From Siphonodentalium dalli (taxonomy: Eukaryota; Mollusca; Scaphopoda; Gadilida; Siphonodentaliidae): DNA of 64,000 nt. This document shows positions 57,527 to 64,000 of this stretch, one piece after another; position 1 is the first letter of the stretch, and each line of letters starts with the position of its first letter. The notes beneath the pieces are model-generated. The model was given only the letters and a program-made list of their open reading frames with translations. It ran no database searches and was not told the origin of the DNA. The stretch lies in assembly GCA_032622095.1 (NCBI GenBank), contig CP136069.1:163851894-163915893 (forward strand), given 5' to 3'. Made by a program: the position numbers and the translations under genes.

Positions 57527-58177
57527 GCCAACCAATTCTCATAATTACATATTTATTTATTACTGATATTGACTGATGAGTATAATCCTCACAAGTGGTA
57601 TAGTGAAGGAATTTATAGAATTTGTCAACCAGTTGAAATCAAATAATGTGTGCTTAAAGATATATTACGTACTTGTTCAGGTGCGTGAAACTGATAAGTT
57701 AGTGTTCAGGCGCTATGCCAACTGAGGACTTTAGCATTCTACCAACATCGCTGAAAATCTCAAGCAAATCGACCACACCACTCCATCGAAAACATCGCCT
57801 GAACTACGCTCAATTGTAAATATTTACGACTCGATTTGGTAGTCTCTGCATTTAATTAATACATAAGAATGACAGTGTGTTGTCAATTTGGATATAATAT
57901 TAGTAAAAAATAACTACTTTGAGCAAGATTATTCTCCAAAGCTATTTGATCACCCTACCGGAGTGTTTCACATCACTTTATTATACAAAATAATGTGGCC
58001 CTTGTTTTCATCAATTCTTACTTATGATAAAATACTTCTTCCTTTGATTTTTCAATTTGTTTTAATTACTTCCCTTTGAATGAAGATAGAACTATTTGGT
58101 GCATTGGTAGCGTACATAGACAAATTATTATTCTTTCATTGTGGGCTTCATACTCTGCTATTCATGTTTGTAATTGC
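57527..58177. other. Unique sequence, no firm gene
   Basis: One acceptor-like ACTTGTTCAG precedes a 14-codon frame VRETDKLVFRRYAN and TGA (57681-57725), which could be a terminal exon, but it is too short to call. Confidence 0.3.
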
Positions 58178-58391
58178 TACAGTATTGCCCTAATTAATCG
58201 ACTCCTTAACCACAGCAGAATTATGGGTATTTTTTCAGGATTTAGTCGGAAATATGGCTTGTTGCCATTCATCAGAAAGCTCTGTGAGAGCTTCCGATGA
58301 ATGGCAACAAGCCATATTTCCGGCTAAATCCGGAAAAATTACCCATAATTCTGCTGTGGTTAAGGAGTCGTTTATTTAGGGCATTACTGTA
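58178..58391. mobile_element. TA-flanked palindromic MITE
   Basis: Complete arms from TACAGTATTGCCCTAATTAA to GGGCATTACTGTA. Confidence 0.9.
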
Positions 58392-59231
58392 TATTTTGTT
58401 CTTGAAAAAACTATCTCTGAAACACTAGGACATTGAGTCTTCCACTACCTTCATATAATAGAAAGTTCTATGTATTTCCTGTTCATTTATAATGGGCTTC
58501 CATCGCACCAATTACAACAACATGCTTTTGAGGACATCCAATTTGGCTCAGTTAGTGACAAATAGATATTTAAACAGGATTTCCACTGAGGTTGGAGGAA
58601 TTGAACCCCTATAGCTTCGGCTAATTCTGAAGAAATACAGTAAATAAGTATTAATTAATTCATTGAGAATACCACAAATAACTGTGTTTTTATTTTTGAC
58701 AGACTAAATGGTTTACATGATAAGTTCATATCGGGATAGCATCATAGCAACATGCCTTAATGACAATGCAATTGCGACTTAACCAGTCAGAATCAAACAT
58801 GTGGCATTTAGCGATGTACATTTTGATACCTTTCAGAATAAGGCAATAACAATAGATGTGTGTCTCCTTGAAAAGTATTATATTCCATACAATTGTCAAC
58901 ATCGGCAATTCAAAAAATAATATATTGTCTTTTTTATTCACTGTTGGTTTTATTTAGAGGAAGATAAACAGGTAATATATGCATTAATCTTTGTACCTGG
59001 TAGGTGAATGTGTCAGATGGGAAATACTGGCCGGGTAAAAGGACCCAACATGGGACCCACTGCCTCTGTGGAAATCCTGATTCATAATAATTTTGAAGTA
59101 TTTTATACTGTATTTTACTTCTTTTTTTCCAACTTAGAACCGATTTTAAATAATGTTCCTGGTGGTATTGAAACTCATTTTGACCAGATCTACCCCTACA
59201 GGGTTGGAATTTCTTTTTTGTGAAAGCGACA
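58392..59231. other. Unique sequence, no gene recognised
   Basis: Both strands have open frames of 70-130 codons around 58934-59326, but neither has a recognisable motif, and the long one runs into the MITE. Confidence 0.35.
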
Positions 59232-59448
59232 TACAGTAATGCCCTAAATAATCGACTCCTTAACCACATCAGAATTATGGGTAATTTTTCAGGATTTAGG
59301 CGGAAATATGGCTTGATGCCATTCATCGGAAAGCTCTCACTGAGAACTTGCTGATGAATGGCAACAAGCCATATTTGTGACTAGGTCCTGAAAAATTACC
59401 CATAATTCTGCTGTGGTTAAGCAGTCGATTATATAGGACATTACTGTA
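59232..59448. mobile_element. TA-flanked palindromic MITE
   Basis: Complete arms from TACAGTAATGCCCTAAATAA to GGACATTACTGTA. Confidence 0.9.
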
Positions 59449-60140
59449 TATTTCTCTATGGATACTCGTTTTTAACTATTATTTACTACATGTATATCTC
59501 AATTCATTGGAATCGAATAAGAAGTGTCAAGGGTTCTATTTTAATATAATATGTTACTGTTGTAAACGGCGAATCAGATGGAACTTTTTACTGCATCGTC
59601 AATCATTTATAAAGAGGTGCTGGTTATGATTGTTAGTATGTGCATTACCATAGTGCTTTGTAAAAGTTTTCATGTTATTTATTTACGGCGAAATATACGA
59701 AGCCTGTGTATTGCATGCATGTGCAACCAGGGGATATACACAAGTAAAACTCATTCCTTCTTTAAGTTCTTTTGCAACAAGACATTGTCGATGTATCGTC
59801 ATGTCATGTGTTTGGGCGATCAATCGTCCATATCAGTTCATAACACCATTATCGTCTTTTTGGCCTACATGCCATGACCGTGAGATTAGAATGCAGGGTC
59901 GTTTTCATTGACTGTATTTAAGGTCTTTGTAACTATACCAGAAATCAAAATGGCAAAAGCGAAAAATAATGTGCAATATCAAACTGAAAAGAACATCTAT
60001 TTTCGCCATTGACAAATTTTCAAATAAATGTGATCCAACAGCAACATTGATATAAACCGTTAATCACAATGCCAATGTAACACTCAAGGTTAGCAAATGA
60101 TGATGCTATCATTAACAATCACACCATATAGCAGACAATA
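59449..60140. other. Unique sequence, no gene recognised
   Basis: Open frames at 59578-59911 in two frames show no motif or splice support. Confidence 0.35.
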
Positions 60141-60217
60141 TACAGTAATGCCCTAAATAATCGACTCCTTAACCACAGCAGAATTATGGGTAATTTTTCA
60201 GAATTTAGTCGGAAATA
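60141..60217. mobile_element. Half copy of the TA-flanked palindromic MITE
   Basis: Left arm only, from TACAGTAATGCCCTAAATAA to AATATGGCTTGTTG. The opposite arm is absent. Confidence 0.85.
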
Positions 60218-60496
60218 TGGCTTGTTGTACATGCAATACATCACGTGTGCATTGGATACACTCATGACTATAATATATAAGCTTCGCGCATTTCGCCGCA
60301 TGTCTCATAGCTTTCTCTTGTAAATGTATTACTAATCGAACAATGTGATGAAGTATGAAACTTTGAAAGGTAATTCACAATACTGTGTTGCCTAAAATTG
60401 TGATTAATATTTAAGCACACTTAATTTTATTAAAATATTCACCTGATCTAGATTTGATTTTCTCAAGATTATTTATATTCACAAGATAATGTTCAA

Positions 60497-60645
60497 TTCA
60501 AGCCTGCAAATAGTGTGTCTGTCATTTGCAGAATGATCGAGTTCCCCAGAGGGTGAATTTAGTGATGCTATCCTGCACAGCTGGCTAGCATCACCACATT
60601 CACCCTGTGGGGACCTCATTCTGCTTACCGGTAGGCCTCATCTTC
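60497..60645. mobile_element. Foldback MITE (GAGGTCCCCAGAGGGTGAAT family)
   Basis: Arms AGAGGGTGAATTTAGTGATG and inverse around ATCCTGCACAGCTGGC. Confidence 0.8.
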
Positions 60646-60744
60646 TGAGAAGTATCTATAGTCTCAATTTAACCATTGTTTTAAGATACTTTATCCCTTT
60701 TGTTCAGTTTCTATATCCCCTAATTTGCAGAAGATAAAATGCAT

Positions 60745-60835
60745 AATCGAGGTGACTATCCTGCACAGCTGGCTAGCATCATCACATTCACACTCTGGGG
60801 CCCTTATTCTACTTAGGCCTCATCTTCTGGGAAGT
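60745..60835. mobile_element. Half copy of the preceding foldback MITE
   Basis: Repeats CTATCCTGCACAGCTGGCTA through TTAGGCCTCATCTTCTGGGA, right arm only. Confidence 0.75.
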
Positions 60836-60989
60836 ATATATCACAGTGGGTAATCATGTGGTTTCGATGTTGGTGAGTACCACGCATTCAAAATGGCAGA
60901 GGTGTGAATGCAGACGCACAAAACATATATATGAGGAACTGACACAAATCATAGCATTTTGACTGATACGAACATATGCTAGTTTATTT

Positions 60990-61570
60990 TTAACCCTTTA
61001 CCCAACAAACCGGCCAAAACCGGCCAAATAAAGCTTCAACAGCCTAAAATATCTTCGGTCTGTCTCAATAGAACCATACAAATATGGATATCATTGGAAC
61101 CGGCTCCTTGACCACATTGTGATAGTTACAGTTATGCCCTGTGCCAATGCATTCTCTTATATATGCGAGGCGACCTATTTACCCAACAAACCGGCCAAAA
61201 CCGGCCAAATAAAGCTTCAACAGCCTAAAATATCTTTGGTCTGTCTCAATAGAACCATACAAATATGGATATCATTGGAACCGGCTCCTTGACCACATTG
61301 TGATAGTTACAGTTATGCCCTGTGCCAATGCATTCTCTTATATATGCGAGTCGACCATAGGTCGCCTCGCATATATAAGAGAATGCATTGGCCTAAAAAA
61401 AATCTTTTTTTAACACTTTTTACCATTTTTTCTTACATTCTTTAACAATTTTATAATTTTTAATGTGTTAAGCCAATGCATTCTCTTATATATGCGAGGC
61501 GACCTATGGTCGACTCGCATATATAAGAGAATGCATTGGCACAGGGCTGTTCTGTTGGGTAAAGGGTTAA
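60990..61570. mobile_element. TTAA MITE, CCCTTTACCCAAC family, with a 187-bp internal duplication
   Basis: TTAA at both edges. The left arm from TTTACCCAACAAACCGGCCA to CCAATGCATTCTCTTATATA occurs twice (60996 and 61178). The first copy breaks inside its core, after GAGGCGACCTA. Confidence 0.9.
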
Positions 61571-61586
61571 ACAAGTTGATTGATAC

Positions 61587-61692
61587 CTTATTTGTTCAGT
61601 AATACTTAGTGGTTTTCTATAACATTCTGACCAAAGTTGCCTTTCGGAGGTTCGTACAATACTCCAGTCATACATCTTGGAGAATCCTTCGC
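61587..61692 (-). CDS. Second exon of the unidentified minus-strand gene
   Basis: Acceptor AATTTGTCAG, donor GTATCA. Joined to the previous exon it continues as GEGFSKMYDWSIVRTSERQL then WSECYRKPLSITEQIR. The composition (paired Trp, Tyr, Arg, Glu) looks like a real protein, not repeat noise, and the sequence occurs nowhere else in the window. A TTAA-flanked MITE ends at 61570, 17 bp beyond the donor. Later exons were not found between 61.5 and 55 kb, so they may lie behind the repeats or be missed. Identity unknown. Confidence 0.6.
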
Positions 61693-61833
61693 CTGACAAA
61701 TTCGGTCAGAATGTTAGAGCAAACAACTGTGAGTTTGGACACAAATGAGGTATCAGCTTGTTTGAAAAATAGTATAGCATATGCTCATAGCTGCCAAAAT
61801 ACTATGAAATATATCATTATCATAGTTTATTAC

Positions 61834-61876
61834 CTTTTACTTCGTTGCTGGTCATGTTCCTGATCTCCTCGGCCAT
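61834..61876 (-). CDS. First exon of an unidentified minus-strand gene
   Basis: ATG at 61876 in a strong context (AAAATGGCCGAG), then MAEEIRNMTSNEVK plus one base, and a GTAATA donor. It pairs in phase with the exon at 61692-61587. The product family is not recognised. The start lies close to a degenerate foldback MITE on its upstream side. Confidence 0.6.
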
Positions 61877-61904
61877 TTTGAATGTGTGATTCCCCACTAT
61901 ATAG

Positions 61905-62002
61905 TCACAAATTAGCTGTGCAGATAGCATCACTAAATTAACCCTCTGGGGACCTCATTCTGCAAATGTCAGACACACTAAATTCAGGCTTAATCTCATG
62001 TA
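61905..62002. mobile_element. Half copy of the foldback MITE
   Basis: Right arm ATAGCATCACTAAATTAACC to GTCAGACACACTAAATTCAG. Confidence 0.75.
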
Positions 62003-62051
62003 AGTTTGAGATCTCTCTACACTGCCAGTGGAACAAGCTAGGATAAACATG

Positions 62052-62683
62052 TTATTATGCATTTCATGAAGGGAGCTGCGCTGGTGCAGTATTAAATATA
62101 CTGTGCCAGTGCATTCTCTTATATATGCGAGTAACCCATAGGGAGCCTCGCATATATAAGAGAATGCACTGGCTTACAAGGTCAAGGTAAATATTGTTTG
62201 GCCAATGTATTCTCTTATATTTGAGCGGCTCCCTATGGGAGACTCGCATATATAAGAGAATGCACTGGCTTACAAGGTCAAGGTAAATATTGTTTGGCCA
62301 ATGTATTCTCTTATATTTGAGCGGCTCCCTATGGGAGACTCGCATATATAAGAGAATGCACTGGCTTACAAGGTCAAGGTAAATATTGTTTGGCCAATGT
62401 ATTCTCTTATATTTGAGCGGCTCCCTATGGGTTACTCGCATATATAAGAGAATGCACTGGCTTACAAGGTCAAGGTAAATATTGTTTGGCCAATGTATTC
62501 TCTTATATTTGAGCGGCTCCCTATGGGTTACTCGCATATATAAGAGAATGCACTGGCTTACAAGGTCAAGGTAAATATTGTTTGGCCAATGTATTCTCTT
62601 ATATTTGAGCGGCTCCCTATGGGAGACTCGCATATATAAGAAGAGAAAAAAATTTCAGGATGCTCCGTCATGGAAGGGATATA
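62052..62683. mobile_element. CATGATGGG-family MITE with a 96-bp tandem expansion (five copies)
   Basis: Edges CATTTCATGAAGGGAGCTGC and CATGGAAGGG. Between them a 96-bp unit beginning AGAATGCACTGGCTTACAAG repeats at 62161, 62257, 62353, 62449 and 62545. Because 96 is divisible by 3, the minus strand reads open for 189 codons with a 32-residue period; this is not a gene. Confidence 0.93.
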
Positions 62684-62708
62684 ACATTGACTAATACATT
62701 GGTCAATG

Positions 62709-63144
62709 TTAAAGGTACTCAATCCGATTAAACACCCCTAAACTACTATTTCTTTGGCTTCGGGGGTAAAAAATATTTGATTTGAGTTGAGGAACCTACC
62801 CATCAAAGCTCAGAGTGATCAGATATCAATTTTTGAACTCTGTTATTTCAATTGTTTGTGGCCCAGAAACACGCCGTCAAAAGGATGTTCTTGTTCAAAA
62901 CTGCGGTTGAAGATGGATAACTCTAAAAACAAGTGGATACTCAATTGATAATACGGCCATATTTAGTTGAACAAAATGTTGATAAATAACACGTTTTGGG
63001 AAATTTGATACCCTAGTTGACAGTGGTTAGCATTATTTTGTTGCAATTAATTGATACTGATAACTAAAGCGTATTTTGAAGAAATATTGTTGTTGTTGTA
63101 TCTTGATGATATGGGGACCCTCTGATCGGATAGAGTACCTTTAA
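62709..63144. mobile_element. TTAA-flanked MITE with AGGTACTC ends
   Basis: TTAA at both edges, AGGTACTCAATCCGATTAAA at the left and GATAGAGTACCT at the right, inner AAATATTTGATTTGAGTTGA. Confidence 0.88.
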
Positions 63145-63503
63145 CCTGGTGATACATAATAGGAAATTCATTTGTTGCACAGAAGAAGACCTCTGGCTGA
63201 AAGCTATGCACCATGCATACATGCAATAAGTGTTATTCCCATTATTTTATTCATTCTTTTAGTTCAGATCTTCTTGGATAGAAATAGTGAAGGCATGCCC
63301 CTGTTCACCCCGTTCCACTGGCACCAACACTTTTTATTTTGTATCAAAATCTTTGATCTCTTATGTGAAATTTGAGTTTTGCTATCATGCACACAATTTT
63401 TTCACATTCATGCCAAAATAAAATAGATGCTAGGTTTTTATCGCCATACGCCCGATTTTAAATGGACACTCTTTATTTTACTTGAATATTCAGGGCCTGG
63501 AAG

Positions 63504-63569
63504 CTATGTCGCAGTTTGTATGAAAATGCCAGCAAGATGTCTCACATCAGTATTCAACATTTTCTTCAC
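63504..63569 (-). CDS. Possible terminal exon of a gene entering from the right
   Basis: An acceptor-like GAGTTATTTTACAG precedes 22 codons reading VKKMLNTDVRHLAGIFIQTA, then Thr and TAG. A polyadenylation-type AATAAA (63477-63472 on the minus strand) follows 27 bases after the stop. Short, so it may be chance. Confidence 0.25.
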   Translation of the reverse strand: MKKMLNTDVRHLAGIFIQTAT

Positions 63570-63740
63570 CTGTAAAATAACTCAACCGAAAAAGATTGCG
63601 AATGAGTTATGCATTTTTTGCTAGCTTATTTTGAATCCAGTCCCCATATGAATAAATTATGACTGTTGAGAAAATATAAGTGTTCAAGTGACTTCTGTTA
63701 CAATTTTTCAAAGTTGTGAAATTTGATCGACAAACTTTCC

Positions 63741-64000
63741 TTAACCCTTTCATGATGGGAGTTGTGCTGGTGCAGCATTTATGATTCTGTGCCAGTGCAC
63801 TCTCTAATACATGCGAGTCTCCAATAGGGAGCCTTGCATATATGAGAGAATGCACTGGCTTACAATGTCAAGGTAAATATTGGTAGACCAATGTATTCTC
63901 TTATATATGGAAGGCTTCCTGTGGGAGACTCGTATATACAAAAGAATTCATTGGCACAGGGTTTTCGCAAAATCTCAGGAAGCTCCAGTCATGCAAGTAA
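63741..64000. mobile_element. TTAA MITE, CCCTTTCATGATGGG family, at the window edge
   Basis: TTAACCCTTTCATGATGGGA at the left and two cores. The right segment GGAAGCTCCAGTCATG is reached, but the terminal AAGGGTTAA is degenerate or cut by the window. Confidence 0.85.

Noticed and set aside
58934-59326. 130-codon minus-strand ORF as further exons of the gene starting at 61876
   Set aside because: Runs into a palindromic MITE and has a weak acceptor; the composition is not convincing, and both strands are open.
62064-62633. 189-codon minus-strand ORF with a 32-residue repeat
   Set aside because: It is a reading of the 96-bp tandem repeat in a MITE; no start context, no splice support and no protein family.

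Overview
This window looks like AT-rich, repeat-dense nuclear DNA from an animal, most probably a marine invertebrate. A bivalve-like mollusc is my best guess, from the style of the dispersed repeats; that is inference. Genes are split into short exons with GT..AG introns. There are no operons, ribosome binding sites or long bacterial-type ORFs. Most ORFs of 60-190 codons are chance readings through repeats.

Genes. (1) An SLC22A18-like major facilitator transporter lies on the minus strand. Six exons between 10565 and 627 join in frame (308 codons from the first Met); the C-terminal exons lie left of the window. (2) A Rab32/Rab38-family small GTPase lies on the plus strand. Five exons between 41822 and 54967 give 214 codons ending in a Cys-Cys prenylation tail; only the short N-terminal exon was not found. 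(3) A minus-strand gene of unknown identity begins at 61876 and shows two spliced exons. (4) A 97-codon open exon (54422-54712, plus), with a strong start context and a good donor, sits inside the last Rab32 intron. It is either a nested gene or an alternative first exon. (5) A possible terminal exon on the minus strand lies at 63504-63569.

Layout. 1-10.6 kb: the transporter and its MITE-filled introns. 10.8-18.3 kb: MITEs, a tandem 5S rRNA-derived repeat, a MITE made of AATTGCGCTTCAGCGCAATT palindromes, and a tandem-core repeat. 18.58-25.21 kb: one large candidate element with matching termini and CACG-rich minisatellite ends, free of the MITEs found elsewhere. 26.0-29.4 kb: a tandem-core repeat array. 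29.4-41.5 kb: repeat-rich intergenic DNA with Helitron-like elements, including a head-to-tail pair at 38271-39609. 41.8-55 kb: the Rab32 gene, whose introns carry MITEs, a 20-bp minisatellite, a repeat-poor block flanked by nested inverted repeats (46.3-53 kb) and a recent 773-bp duplication. 55-64 kb: MITEs, a 96-bp tandem repeat and the two minus-strand gene candidates.

The most distinctive feature is a set of TTAA-flanked MITE families that share near-identical palindromic core modules but have different ends, plus a TA-flanked family of near-perfect palindromes. Several copies lie within 5-30 bp of Rab32 splice sites. I found no CRISPR array, no intact transposase and no convincing tRNA gene.
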